A stretch of 64,000 bases of DNA, taken from positions 1-64,000 of the forward strand of contig JAUNGN010000010.1 of assembly GCA_030524425.1 (NCBI GenBank), read 5' to 3'. Of the stretch, positions 1 through 8,393 are shown in pieces; position 1 is the stretch's first letter, and each line of letters begins with the position of its first letter. The notes beneath the pieces were generated by a model. The model ran no database searches and was not told the origin of the DNA. It worked only from the letters and a program-made list of their open reading frames with translations. The position numbers were made by a program, and so were the translations under genes. The stretch is from Clostridia bacterium (GTDB lineage Bacteria > Bacillota > Clostridia > Lachnospirales > CAG-274).

Positions 1-90
1 TAGGCATTGTATTATAGATGTTGCGAGGTGTCCGATTTGCTATTGCAATTTACATCAGACTTTTGGCATAAAAATAAAATAAAAAAGTTC

Positions 91-119
91 TTGACTTGAC
101 TAAATTTGTATGATAAAAT
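91..119 (+). promoter_or_regulatory. Promoter of the rpsF-ssb-rpsR operon
   Basis: TTGACT at 91-96 and TAAAAT at 114-119 are 17 bp apart, with a TGA just before the -10 (extended -10). Transcription would start near 126, leaving a leader of about 75 nt before rpsF. Confidence 0.75.
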
Positions 120-125
120 ATCTTT

Positions 126-199
126 TGTGTGGTATGAGGACATACCATCCTTGCTCTTGCATAAGGCAAGGGCCAAAGACCAAAAGGAGGTGCAAAAAG
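126..199 (+). promoter_or_regulatory. rpsF leader with two hairpins (candidate S6:S18 autoregulatory leader)
   Basis: The leader holds two perfect small hairpins: GGTATG-AGGA-CATACC at 131-146 and CCTTGC-N11-GCAAGG at 149-171, followed by the AAAGGAGG ribosome binding site at 183-190. Leaders of rpsF operons in many bacteria bind the S6:S18 heterodimer for feedback control; that is known for the family. I did not match the consensus CCG bulge with certainty, so the regulatory role here is inference. Confidence 0.4.
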
Positions 200-490
200 A
201 TGAAAAAGTATGAACTTTGTGTAGTTTATTCCCCATCTTTAGATGAAGAAGCATTAAATACAGCTAAGGAAGGCGTTAAGGCTCTTATTGAGAGATTTGG
301 CGGCACTGTAGAAAATGTTGATGATTGGGGTAAGAGAAGACTTGCTTACGAAATTCAGAAGGTAAACGAGGGTATTTATGAATTCGTTACTTTCAGCGCA
401 GAAACTTCAGCTCCTGCTGAGATAGAGTCTCGTATGCGTATTAATGAAAAGGTTCTTCGTTATTTAATCGTTGCTCAGGAAGAGGCTTAA
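200..490 (+). CDS. rpsF: 30S ribosomal protein S6
   Basis: Small ribosomal subunit protein of 96 residues, the usual length for S6, which pairs with S18 on the 30S platform. The N-terminus (MKKYELCVVYSPSLDEEA) and the mid-protein DDWGKRRLAYEI region are typical of S6. The start at 200 is set by the AAAGGAGG site 9 bp upstream; the open frame extends 30 codons further up through the leader hairpins, which are not coding. It is the first gene of rpsF-ssb-rpsR, the classic Firmicutes order, with an 18-bp gap to ssb. Confidence 0.97.
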   Translation: MKKYELCVVYSPSLDEEALNTAKEGVKALIERFGGTVENVDDWGKRRLAYEIQKVNEGIYEFVTFSAETSAPAEIESRMRINEKVLRYLIVAQEEA

Positions 491-508
491 TCAAAGGAGG
501 TCGCCTAT

Positions 509-961
509 ATGAACAGAGTTATATTGTTAGGAAGAATGGCGAGAGATCCGGAGGTTAGATATACTCAGGCTGCTGAACCTTTAGCAGTGTGCAGATTTTC
601 AGTTGCAGTTGACAGACCTTTTTCCAGAAACAGACAGGAAGGCGAGCCGACGGCAGACTTTATTAACTGTGTATGTTTTGGAAAACGTGGTGAGAGTATT
701 GGTCAGTATTTCCGCAAGGGCAACAGAATTGCTGTAACAGGCAGATTACAGGTTAGCAATTATACGGATCAGCAGGGTAACAAGAGATATTCAACTGATG
801 TTATAGTTGAGGATTTTGAGTTTGTTGAATCTAAGGCTGAAAGAGCTAACTCAGGTGAGGGCGGATTCGCTCCCGCACCGTCAGTCCAGCCAAGTGCTCC
901 TGCTTCTGCAGCAGGTTTTAGTATTGACAGCGATGCTGAGGACGAAGATTTACCATTTTAA
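509..961 (+). CDS. ssb: Single-stranded DNA-binding protein
   Basis: SSB binds ssDNA during replication, repair and recombination. The 150-residue protein has an N-terminal OB fold (residues 1-105: MNRVILLGRMARDPEVRYT, then a GNRIAVTGRLQ segment) and a low-complexity Ala/Pro/Ser linker. It ends in the acidic tail DAEDEDLPF, the C-terminal tip that recruits partner proteins. It lies between rpsF and rpsR in the usual operon, and an AAAGGAGG site sits just upstream. It is the housekeeping copy. Confidence 0.97.
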   Translation: MNRVILLGRMARDPEVRYTQAAEPLAVCRFSVAVDRPFSRNRQEGEPTADFINCVCFGKRGESIGQYFRKGNRIAVTGRLQVSNYTDQQGNKRYSTDVIVEDFEFVESKAERANSGEGGFAPAPSVQPSAPASAAGFSIDSDAEDEDLPF

Positions 962-1002
962 TTGAATTTTGTTGAATTTTAAAGTAAGGAGGATTCTTAA
1001 TC

Positions 1003-1233
1003 ATGATTAATAAGAAGCGTGGCAGAAGAAAGAAGAAGATTTGTGTTTTCTGTGCAGAAAAGGCAACTTCTATTGATTATAAGGATGTTGCAAAGTTAAG
1101 AAAGTATGTTTCTGAAAGAGGTAAGATTTTACCTAGAAGAATTACCGGTAACTGTGCTAAACATCAGAGATTATTAACTACTGCTGTTAAGAGAGCAAGA
1201 CACGTTGCTCTTATGGCTTATGTAGCTGAGTAA
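1003..1233 (+). CDS. rpsR: 30S ribosomal protein S18 (Cys-containing form)
   Basis: A 76-residue basic protein of the 30S platform and partner of S6. The sequence is standard S18 ([19 protein letters not shown]). It keeps a CVFC pair near residue 14 and a GNCAKH further on, so it looks like the zinc-binding (C+) type known for several ribosomal proteins; many S18 proteins have lost these Cys. It is the last gene of the operon, and a strong terminator follows 25 bp later. Confidence 0.96.
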   Translation: MINKKRGRRKKKICVFCAEKATSIDYKDVAKLRKYVSERGKILPRRITGNCAKHQRLLTTAVKRARHVALMAYVAE

Positions 1234-1257
1234 TTAAAATAAAATATGTATTTTATA

Positions 1258-1292
1258 CCCCTTAGGCAATTACAGCTTAAGGGGATTTTTTT
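1258..1292 (+). terminator. Rho-independent terminator of rpsF-ssb-rpsR
   Basis: CCCCTTA at 1258-1264 pairs with TAAGGGG at 1278-1284, with further partial pairing inside, followed by a T tract. Confidence 0.85.
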
Positions 1293-1394
1293 GTAAATAA
1301 ATTCATTTATAAAAAATTTTTCATTTTAATGCAACATTTTTATGTTTTCAGTTGTTTATATTACAGAAAATTAAAAAAGAAAGGATGTGGATAT

Positions 1395-1997
1395 ATGACC
1401 GGGTCAGGCGAGAGTTATATCGGTACGGCATTGTTAAATCAGTTTAAATTACAAAGCTTTTTTAACGGGATACTGTATATAATTTCTCCGTTAACTAAAA
1501 GGGCTGCAGCTAAAGAGGAAGTAAAGCTAAAAGTCGAAAGAGTGTTTAATGAATATGGAAATTCAATACTGAGATTGGCTTATTCCTATCTTCATAATAT
1601 TCAGGATGCGGAAGATATACTTCAAAGTACCATTGTAAGCTATATAAAAGCCGAAAAAAATTTTAAAACTTATGAATATGAAAAAGCATGGTTACTTAGA
1701 GTTGCGGCTAATTTAAGTAAAAACAAAATTAAATACAACAAGGTAAGAGCGTATATTGAGCTTGATGATGCAATTCCTGCGCCTCAAAGCGGAGAGCTTG
1801 CTTTTGTATGGGATGCAGTTAAAAGTCTGCCTGAAAATTATTCGGAAGTGATTCATCTCTATTATTATGAAGGCTTTAGTACAATGGAAATTGCAGGAAT
1901 ATTAAAAAAAAATCAGGCAACGGTTCGTTCTCTTCTTAAAAGGGGACGGGATTTATTAAAGATACAGTTAAAGGAGGCATACGATTTTGAAGTATAA
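1395..1997 (+). CDS. ECF-type RNA polymerase sigma factor (sigma-70 family)
   Basis: A 200-residue sigma factor with region 2 at about residues 38-105 (RLAYSYLHNIQDAEDILQ, the usual DAED element) and region 4 at about 130-190 (SLPENYSEVIHLYYYEGFSTMEIAGIL helix-turn-helix). It has no region 3, as in ECF factors, but carries about 35 extra N-terminal residues. The start at 1395 is chosen because AAAGGA lies 10 bp upstream; an earlier in-frame ATG at 1329 has no binding site. The stop overlaps the next gene, a membrane anti-sigma-like protein, so the two are translationally coupled. Its target promoters are unknown. Confidence 0.85.
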   Translation: MTGSGESYIGTALLNQFKLQSFFNGILYIISPLTKRAAAKEEVKLKVERVFNEYGNSILRLAYSYLHNIQDAEDILQSTIVSYIKAEKNFKTYEYEKAWLLRVAANLSKNKIKYNKVRAYIELDDAIPAPQSGELAFVWDAVKSLPENYSEVIHLYYYEGFSTMEIAGILKKNQATVRSLLKRGRDLLKIQLKEAYDFEV

Positions 1998-2592
1998 AGA
2001 AATTATGGATAAAATATATGTGACTCCTGAAATGCAGAAAAGGATACTTAATAATGTTAATAAGGAAATAGAAAGAAAATATTCATCTGTGGCAATATAT
2101 TATAAGACCTTTGTATCTGTTGCTGCCTGTGCCGTAATTGTTATGGGAGTGTTATCTGTATACAATATTATGACACCGTCTGTTCCTCATGACTTTGAAA
2201 CTGCACCGCCTCTCGCTTCTCCTTATTCATCAGAAGGTTTTTTTTCGGAAGAGGAACTTTCAAAAGCTGTAGGGTATGATGTAAAATCAGTTAATTATTT
2301 GCCATTTAAGCCGACAAATACTGAATATTATAACATTGATGACATGGCGGAAATTTATTATTCAAATGATAAGGATGCCCTTACATTTAGAATGAGTAGG
2401 GGAAGCAGTGACATAAGCGGTTATTACAATGTATTTAGCAATGAAAAAACTATTGGTAATGTAACAATAAAGGGTGACGGGAATATGTATTCTCTGGCAA
2501 TATGGTCTGCTGATGGCTTCAGCTACTCTATTGATGTTACTGCACCTGTAAGTCAGGAAACCATATTAAATATTGTAAATTCTGTAAAATAA
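1987..2592 (+). CDS. Membrane-anchored anti-sigma-like protein with DUF4367-type extracellular domain
   Basis: A 201-residue protein: cytoplasmic N-terminus (1-38), one membrane span (about 40-63, VAACAVIVMGVLSVYNI), then an extracellular domain. It starts at TTG (1987), supported by AAGGAGG at 1971-1977, and overlaps the sigma gene by 11 bp. The C-terminal half (from about residue 125, FRMSRGSSDISGYYNV to AIWSADGFSYSI) matches the DUF4367 family seen in anti-sigma proteins. The pairing predicts that it holds the sigma factor at the membrane until a surface signal arrives. The next gene encodes a secreted protein with the same domain. Confidence 0.75.
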   Translation: MKYKEIMDKIYVTPEMQKRILNNVNKEIERKYSSVAIYYKTFVSVAACAVIVMGVLSVYNIMTPSVPHDFETAPPLASPYSSEGFFSEEELSKAVGYDVKSVNYLPFKPTNTEYYNIDDMAEIYYSNDKDALTFRMSRGSSDISGYYNVFSNEKTIGNVTIKGDGNMYSLAIWSADGFSYSIDVTAPVSQETILNIVNSVK

Positions 2593-2620
2593 ATAACTAA
2601 AATGAAATGAGGTATTAACT

Positions 2621-3490
2621 ATGAAAAGATTATTTACTGTTTTAACAGCTGCAGCTATTGCAATTTTAATGTCTGTATCTGCTTCGGCTCAAAGTATGTA
2701 CACTGTAACCGTAAACGGTGAAAAGGTAACAGACAAGGCCTTCCCGGGTAATACTGATAAAGGTATTCTTGTGCCTGTCAGGTCTGTAGGTGAAGCATTA
2801 GGCTTTAAAGTAGTATGGAATGCAGAGGACAAAAGTATATATTTAAATAATGGCTCTATGCAGACAACTCTTATTGTTGGTGAAGATAACTACATTGCAT
2901 CAACAAGTATTGACGGTATGGATGGCATGACTGCGCCGTTTTCGCTGGGTCAGGCACCGGAAATCATTGAATGCAGTGCTTATGTTCCTGCAGGAATATT
3001 TGTTCCCCTTTTAGGCAATAATGACAGTATTTTAAATGTAGAAGGGAATAATGTTATTATTAATACTGAGCAGGAAGCAGATACTTATAATACTGAAACT
3101 CCAAACCCTATAAAAGAACACAAAACTATTGATGAACTTAACAGAGCTGTTGGATTTGATATTAAACTTCCTAAAATTGGCGGTGATTACAAAATCACAT
3201 TTATATCAGATATAAGCGGTGATTTAGCACAGATTGTTTACAGCAATGGCAGCAATGATATAATTTATAGAATGTCTAAAGGAAACGGTGATATAAGCGG
3301 TGATTATAATGTATATAACAGCACTAAAACTATTGAAATAAACAATACCGGAATCACATTAAAGGGCAACGAAGGCAAATATAAGCTTGCTGTATGGACT
3401 AAGGATAATTATGCTTATTCTCTGGGTTTTTATGATAATGCAGTGACGGAAAAGACGGCAGGTGCTATTGCTGAAAGTATTAAGTTTTAA
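2621..3490 (+). CDS. Secreted stalk-domain protein with C-terminal DUF4367-like domain
   Basis: A 289-residue exported protein with a signal peptide (1-23, ending SASAQ) and a copper-amine-oxidase-N-like 'stalk' domain (about 27-150; GILVPVRSVGEALGFKVVWN is the typical core). Its C-terminal domain (about 165-289) repeats the domain of the preceding anti-sigma-like protein: YRMSKGNGDISGDYNVY, then TKTI, then KLAVWTKDNYAYS. It lies 28 bp behind that gene, so the three form one operon. The shared domain suggests that both bind the same ligand or wall feature; that is inference. Confidence 0.75.
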   Translation: MKRLFTVLTAAAIAILMSVSASAQSMYTVTVNGEKVTDKAFPGNTDKGILVPVRSVGEALGFKVVWNAEDKSIYLNNGSMQTTLIVGEDNYIASTSIDGMDGMTAPFSLGQAPEIIECSAYVPAGIFVPLLGNNDSILNVEGNNVIINTEQEADTYNTETPNPIKEHKTIDELNRAVGFDIKLPKIGGDYKITFISDISGDLAQIVYSNGSNDIIYRMSKGNGDISGDYNVYNSTKTIEINNTGITLKGNEGKYKLAVWTKDNYAYSLGFYDNAVTEKTAGAIAESIKF

Positions 3491-3514
3491 TTGCAAGGCC
3501 TGAAAATTTAGTTA

Positions 3515-3543
3515 TTGAAAGTATAAAATAAATATGATATAAT
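3515..3543 (+). promoter_or_regulatory. Promoter of the GT-C-like membrane protein gene
   Basis: TTGAAA at 3515-3520 and a perfect TATAAT at 3538-3543 are 17 bp apart, with an upstream TG (extended -10). The gene therefore has its own promoter and is separate from the sigma-factor operon. Confidence 0.75.
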
Positions 3544-3587
3544 CTGTTTATACCGGTATATGGAATAAAAATACTTTGGAGGAAACC

Positions 3588-5651
3588 ATGAACAGGTCGG
3601 TTAAGAATTATATATTTTTGATTTTAATAGCAATAATATTAGAGGTTTTTTTGTTTAATTTCAGATTTTGGGAGAGTTTAAGCTATGTTCCCATAGAGCT
3701 TGAGGTTACACAAACGGGTGAGGGTTTGGAATTACAAGGTGACGGAAGCTATATATTCAGCGGAAAAGATGATTCATATCTTGAAATAACGGATATAAAG
3801 CAGGAAATTAAAAATATTTATATAGATTTATCCTGTGATATTGATGAAGGATACAGACAGTTTACAACCTTATATGTTACGGATACGGGTAACCAGCTTT
3901 ATTATAAATTGCCTCAAAGAGAGATTGTTCCTCATGTTGAACGAAGCAAATACATAAAGCTTAATATTGTAGGTGAAAGTGAAAAACTGCGTATTCAGCT
4001 GGATAAGGATAACCAGGTAAAAATATATAACGGCAAGGATATGCCTTATAAGTTAAGCTTTGACAGCATAGTTATAAATAAACCTGTTCCCTTTTTCTTT
4101 AGTGCCATAAGATTTTTTATTTTAATTATGGGAGTGTTTCTTTTATATTGTTTAAGATATAATACGGATTGCTTCAGTATTAAAACAGACCTTAATTCAA
4201 ATAAACAAAGGATGATATTATTATTTTTTATAATGTTTAATATAATATTTGCCTTGTTTATATATAAGAATAATTTATTGTATTATACATGGGACAGGCA
4301 GGTGTATACAAACCTTGCACAATCGTTGCTTCAGGGCAGGTTTGACTTGCCCATGCTTGATGTGTCGGATAAGCTTTCCCTCATGACAAATCCTTATGAT
4401 ACGGGGTTAAGGAATCAATATATAGGAGGAGCTAATTATGCATGGGATTATGCATATTTTAGAGGCAAATATTATGTTTATTTTGGAATAGTGCCTTGTC
4501 TGATTTTGTTTTTACCCTTAAAAGCTATATTTAATTATGATTTGCCTGTGAATCTTGCAGCCCTTTGTTTTACAATAATATATATTATTGCAGGTTTCAG
4601 ATTTATTTACACAATAATAAAGAGATATTTTAAGGATTTGCCGTTTTTCTTATATATTCTTATGGCAGAAATGTTTGTGTTCAGCAGTGCATTATTACCT
4701 GCATTTATAAGAAATGATTTGTATGTTATACCTAATATAACGGCATTAACATTTACTATGCTCGGACTGGACTTATGGTTAAACAGTATTGGTGCTGACG
4801 GAAATATTAAAAGTACATTAAGGGTGTTTTTAGGCTCATGGTGTATGGCACTTGTTGCAGGATGCAGACCCCAGTTTATTTTAGGTTCGTTTTTTGCAAT
4901 ACTGATATTCGGCAAAATATTTTCTGTAAAACAGCGCTTAATAAATCCGCAAAAGAATATGGCTTTAAATATAATAGCCTTTATTATACCATATATTGCG
5001 GCTGCATCCTTTTTAATGTATTATAATTATGCAAGATTCGGCTCTGTTACTGATTTTGGCGCTATGTACAATCTTACCACCAATGACATGACAATTCGAG
5101 GATTCAAGCTTGGAAGACTGCCTTACGGTATTTATGCTTATTTATTTCAGCTGCCTGAAATCACAAGCTCTTTTCCTTATTTTGATGAATGCAGAAATGT
5201 TACAAAGTATATGGGTGTGACAATTATTGAAAATATGCATGGCGGTATATTTATGTTTAATCCAATACTTTTCCTTAATTTTCTGGTTTATACTAAAGGG
5301 ATAAAGAGCAGTTTAAAAGAAAAGCAATTGTTTATTCCTGTGGTATTTGCACAAATATTTGCTTTCATTATTATTGCTGCAGATATTAATATGGCAGGTA
5401 TTGTGAACAGATATATTATAGACTTTACGTGGCTTCTTATGCTGTGTGCCTTTGCTGTATTTCTTTGTGTTTTTGAAAATGCTAAGGGAAAAAGAGCAGT
5501 AAATGTAAAGTTTGCCTTTTCCATTTGCTTTATAATATCTATGGCTTGTAACCTATTGCTTGTTTTTTCAAAATATCATTATTTTACTATGGATTTTACT
5601 AATCCTGATGTGTTTTATTCAATATTATATGGCATACAATTTTGGATGTAA
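3588..5651 (+). CDS. Polytopic membrane protein, probable GT-C-fold glycosyltransferase
   Basis: A 687-residue membrane protein. After a first span (about 8-25) comes an extracytoplasmic beta-rich segment (about 30-160), then some ten or more hydrophobic spans. The loop after the third span reads YTWDRQVYTNLAQSLLQGRFDL, which resembles the first loop of GT-C enzymes (an acidic residue followed by a LAQ-LL-GR motif), where the catalytic Asp lies. No family-level match can be proven by eye. The start at 3588 follows GGAGG; an in-frame TTG 12 bp upstream is part of that site. It probably acts on a cell-envelope polymer using a lipid-linked sugar. Confidence 0.5.
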   Translation: MNRSVKNYIFLILIAIILEVFLFNFRFWESLSYVPIELEVTQTGEGLELQGDGSYIFSGKDDSYLEITDIKQEIKNIYIDLSCDIDEGYRQFTTLYVTDTGNQLYYKLPQREIVPHVERSKYIKLNIVGESEKLRIQLDKDNQVKIYNGKDMPYKLSFDSIVINKPVPFFFSAIRFFILIMGVFLLYCLRYNTDCFSIKTDLNSNKQRMILLFFIMFNIIFALFIYKNNLLYYTWDRQVYTNLAQSLLQGRFDLPMLDVSDKLSLMTNPYDTGLRNQYIGGANYAWDYAYFRGKYYVYFGIVPCLILFLPLKAIFNYDLPVNLAALCFTIIYIIAGFRFIYTIIKRYFKDLPFFLYILMAEMFVFSSALLPAFIRNDLYVIPNITALTFTMLGLDLWLNSIGADGNIKSTLRVFLGSWCMALVAGCRPQFILGSFFAILIFGKIFSVKQRLINPQKNMALNIIAFIIPYIAAASFLMYYNYARFGSVTDFGAMYNLTTNDMTIRGFKLGRLPYGIYAYLFQLPEITSSFPYFDECRNVTKYMGVTIIENMHGGIFMFNPILFLNFLVYTKGIKSSLKEKQLFIPVVFAQIFAFIIIAADINMAGIVNRYIIDFTWLLMLCAFAVFLCVFENAKGKRAVNVKFAFSICFIISMACNLLLVFSKYHYFTMDFTNPDVFYSILYGIQFWM

Positions 5652-5658
5652 TTAAAAA

Positions 5659-5692
5659 AATGCCGGAGATTTGCAGTACTCCGGCATTTTTT
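5659..5692. terminator. Bidirectional terminator between convergent genes
   Basis: AATGCCGGAG at 5659-5668 and CTCCGGCATT at 5679-5688 form a perfect 10-bp stem. A runs to the left and T runs to the right let it stop both the plus-strand gene and the minus-strand surface protein gene. Confidence 0.9.
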
Positions 5693-5698
5693 ATTTAA

Positions 5699-7618
5699 TT
5701 ATTCGGCTGTAAAACATCTGTAAATCATTACAGCTGCTTCACCTCTTGTAATTTTGTCATTACCTCTGAAACTGTCACCTCTTACAACACCCATTGCTTT
5801 TAATATGGCAGCAGCACCTGTATACAGGTAATCCACATCTTCAAAGGGCTTTATAAATATTTCATTATATTTGGCTGCATTTTTAAAGCCAAGGTTGTCA
5901 ATAAGATACTCACAAAATTCATATCGTGTCATAGTATCCTCATCATTCTTTTTGCTTAAGTCAGCATTGCCAAAGTAATTTCCTTTGTTAAGCTCCTTAA
6001 GAGCACCATAGGTAAGGAGTTCATCTCCTTTAAATTCGTCGCTGTCAAAGGAATATCCCATATATGAAAGCAGTCTTGCTTCTTCCGCATACCACTGGTC
6101 TGAAAGATCGGTGTAACTTTTTATGGTGTCATCGTCAGGCTTATTTCCGTATAAATCCAAAAATTCCCCGGTAACAGCGTTTATGGTGAATTTATCTGCA
6201 AAGCCATATACGGGAATTGCTTCATAAGTATCTGAGCTTTTACTGTAGTTTGTTTTAATATTGTAGTAGGGTTTAAAGCCGTATTTATCTTTAGCAGAGT
6301 TAAATGCATTCTCAGGACTTATATTGCCCTTTGTTAAATCCGTAAATATTTCATCGGGATAATAAGTTGTGTTTACGGATGTAATTTTACCATTGTTGTC
6401 CAGACTTATGTATATGCTTTCGTCAAAAGAAATGATGTCATTTCTCATTAAATTACAGCTGAATATATAATTGCCATGTCTGTATTCTCCCTCCAAAGGA
6501 GTAAGGCTGTATTCGGAATTAAGTTTATTAATAAGGGACTCAGCTGTGTTTTGGGCATCCTTTTCGGATATTTTATTTTCGCTGTTTTCATAATCTCTGT
6601 CGCAGTGGTAAGAAATAAGCCTGCCTTTTGTATCTGCAGTAAAGCTGAAATAATTTTCAGCGTCATTGCTTGTAAGTGTAATACGGTAATTATCGCTGTT
6701 AAATTCTTTTTGATAGCTTGCTGTTACCTGTAAGGAGGTAATGCTGTCCTCGAAAACAGAATTGTAAATTTTAAGGGCATCATCAATTGAAAGAGTATTT
6801 TTCATATCTTCAATTCCTTTAATTTCAGCAGGGGTCAAGGCAATGTCTTCGCCCGCCATATCTGATGCCGCTGATTCCTTTGTACTGCCGTAGCTGTAAA
6901 CATCTTCTGATGTTAAAGGTGTTAAGTCGGCAGCCTTTAACAGGTAGTTCTTCATACGATACAGAGGCTTAACCTCATACTTTTTGGCTGTATAGTCGTA
7001 GTATGTCTTATAACCCAGCTGAATATTGTCCTTCATTATTTTTTCAGCGTCTTCAATGGACTTTGTATTGTTAAAGTCTGTAATTTTTATTTGAATAATT
7101 TCAGACGGGCAGCTGTAATGAGTTATTTTATTGTTATACTTGTTTACGCCGATTTTTATTTCTGCATTACTGCAGGCTATGCCGTTTAAAAGAGGTTTGT
7201 ATGAAAATGAATAGATATTGCTGTAGTTACTGCAGGACATATATTCAATATTGTCATATTTTTCCCTCAAAGCTGCCTTTAGGAAGTTCTCTGCTGTTTT
7301 TTTTGCTTCTGCATCGGTATAAACATTGCTTTTGCTTTTTACATTATCTTCATAATTATAGTATCTGTAAACTATGCCGTCACTTCCTATTAATGCTTCT
7401 ATTGAGTTTTTGTTTTCATCATCGGACCACACCATATTGTAAAGACTGATGCCATTTTTATCATATACCGATGCGATTTCAAACTCGGTGTATGTATCAC
7501 TTATCCGGCAAGCTGTTTTTGCCTGCTCAACCAGCTGTTCCCGTGTGTAATCTTCCTGTGCATAAACAGGCACTGTAAGCATTGAAAGTGCCAGTATTGC
7601 TGATATTAACTTTTTCAT
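5699..7618 (-). CDS. Secreted YcdB/YcdC-repeat protein with C-terminal SLH domains
   Basis: A 639-residue surface protein. It has a signal peptide (MKKLISAILALSMLTVPVYAQ), then two PepSY-like/YcdB-YcdC-type repeats covering about residues 25-510 (paired 'SAKxxAExFL...' segments). An SLH region follows (about 510-639), ending PFEDVDYLYTGAAAILKAMGVV...KITRGEAAVMIYRCF. SLH domains anchor proteins to secondary wall polymers. The start at 7618 is fixed by GGGAGGT directly upstream and by the signal peptide; the longer open frame is not supported. Its precise function is unknown. Confidence 0.8.
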   Translation of the reverse strand: MKKLISAILALSMLTVPVYAQEDYTREQLVEQAKTACRISDTYTEFEIASVYDKNGISLYNMVWSDDENKNSIEALIGSDGIVYRYYNYEDNVKSKSNVYTDAEAKKTAENFLKAALREKYDNIEYMSCSNYSNIYSFSYKPLLNGIACSNAEIKIGVNKYNNKITHYSCPSEIIQIKITDFNNTKSIEDAEKIMKDNIQLGYKTYYDYTAKKYEVKPLYRMKNYLLKAADLTPLTSEDVYSYGSTKESAASDMAGEDIALTPAEIKGIEDMKNTLSIDDALKIYNSVFEDSITSLQVTASYQKEFNSDNYRITLTSNDAENYFSFTADTKGRLISYHCDRDYENSENKISEKDAQNTAESLINKLNSEYSLTPLEGEYRHGNYIFSCNLMRNDIISFDESIYISLDNNGKITSVNTTYYPDEIFTDLTKGNISPENAFNSAKDKYGFKPYYNIKTNYSKSSDTYEAIPVYGFADKFTINAVTGEFLDLYGNKPDDDTIKSYTDLSDQWYAEEARLLSYMGYSFDSDEFKGDELLTYGALKELNKGNYFGNADLSKKNDEDTMTRYEFCEYLIDNLGFKNAAKYNEIFIKPFEDVDYLYTGAAAILKAMGVVRGDSFRGNDKITRGEAAVMIYRCFTAE

Positions 7619-7759
7619 AAAATACCTCCCTTTTGTATGCTTAGGCAGAGGAAAACAGTAAACAATAAGATGCCCGGTTTCCTTATCTTTCCCAAGTCTT
7701 CTTTTTAATTTCATTATAACACATTAATAATAAAATACAACCTGATAATTATTAAGAAA

Positions 7760-7792
7760 TGTCGCACTTTGTCACTGTTTATGATTTATTAT
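7760..7792 (+). promoter_or_regulatory. Shared regulon promoter, site 1 (upstream of lysis cassette)
   Basis: TGTCGCACTTTGTCAC at 7760-7775 is one base different from the element at two other phage-like operons here. TATTAT follows after exactly 11 bp (7787-7792), as at the other two sites. No consensus -35 is present: the position 17 bp before the -10 falls inside the element. The first coding start is 74 bp downstream of the element. Confidence 0.75.
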
Positions 7793-7849
7793 AACTTAAA
7801 GGGCAATAAATGATGCTCTTTAACATAGAATTTATCAGGAGGTGAAAAA

Positions 7850-8227
7850 ATGCTGTGGTCAATAATTACTGAGCATATTTTAGAAAGTATGCTAATGCTT
7901 ATTACTTCCGTGTTCACAGTATATTTAAGGCGTCATAAAGCTTTGGAACAGGGAGTACAGGCTTTATTGAGAACGGAAATTATATCCATATACAACAAAT
8001 ATTTTGAGCTGGGCTATTGTCCTATATATGCAAAGGAGAATATTGAGGCGTTGTACAAACAGTACAAGGCTCTTGGAGGCAACGGAGCCGCTGCTTCAAT
8101 GACTGAAACTATAAGGGATTTGCCTACGGAATTAAAGGAGGTTAATTTATATGAAAATAAAGAAGGAGACTATTATAAGAACAGTGGTGCTTCTGGCGGC
8201 AATTATAAATCAGATACTCACAGCTAA
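7850..8227 (+). CDS. Phage holin-like membrane protein (first gene of lysis cassette)
   Basis: A 125-residue protein with an N-terminal membrane segment (about 5-25) followed by a conserved-looking block, RRHKALEQGVQALLRTEIISIYNKYFELGYCPIYAKENIEALYKQYKALGGNG. I recognise this as the small phage protein commonly encoded beside tail and lysis genes of clostridial prophages. Its role there is probably in lysis or as a holin accessory. AGGAGGTG lies just before the ATG. The end overlaps the next gene by 77 bp. Confidence 0.65.
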   Translation: MLWSIITEHILESMLMLITSVFTVYLRRHKALEQGVQALLRTEIISIYNKYFELGYCPIYAKENIEALYKQYKALGGNGAAASMTETIRDLPTELKEVNLYENKEGDYYKNSGASGGNYKSDTHS

Positions 8228-8393
8228 GGGGAAGTGCCCCCTTCCTATAGAGGATAGTGAACTTAGTCAGCTTGTATCGGCTTTATTTACTGCAGGAGCA
8301 GCTCTTTGGGCGTGGTGGAAAAATAATTCCTTTACAAAGGCTGCAATAAATGCTGATGAGGTTTTGAATGATTTCAAGGGGAGGAAGGAATGA
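8151..8393 (+). CDS. SPP1-type phage holin
   Basis: An 80-residue protein with two hydrophobic segments (about 8-23 and 41-57, with an AGAALWAWWKNNSFTKAA turn) and a charged C-terminus. These are features of the SPP1 holin family, which makes membrane lesions that release endolysin. AAAGGAGG precedes the ATG inside the upstream gene. The stop codon overlaps the amidase start, so the three genes are translationally coupled. Confidence 0.75.
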   Translation: MKIKKETIIRTVVLLAAIINQILTAKGKCPLPIEDSELSQLVSALFTAGAALWAWWKNNSFTKAAINADEVLNDFKGRKE

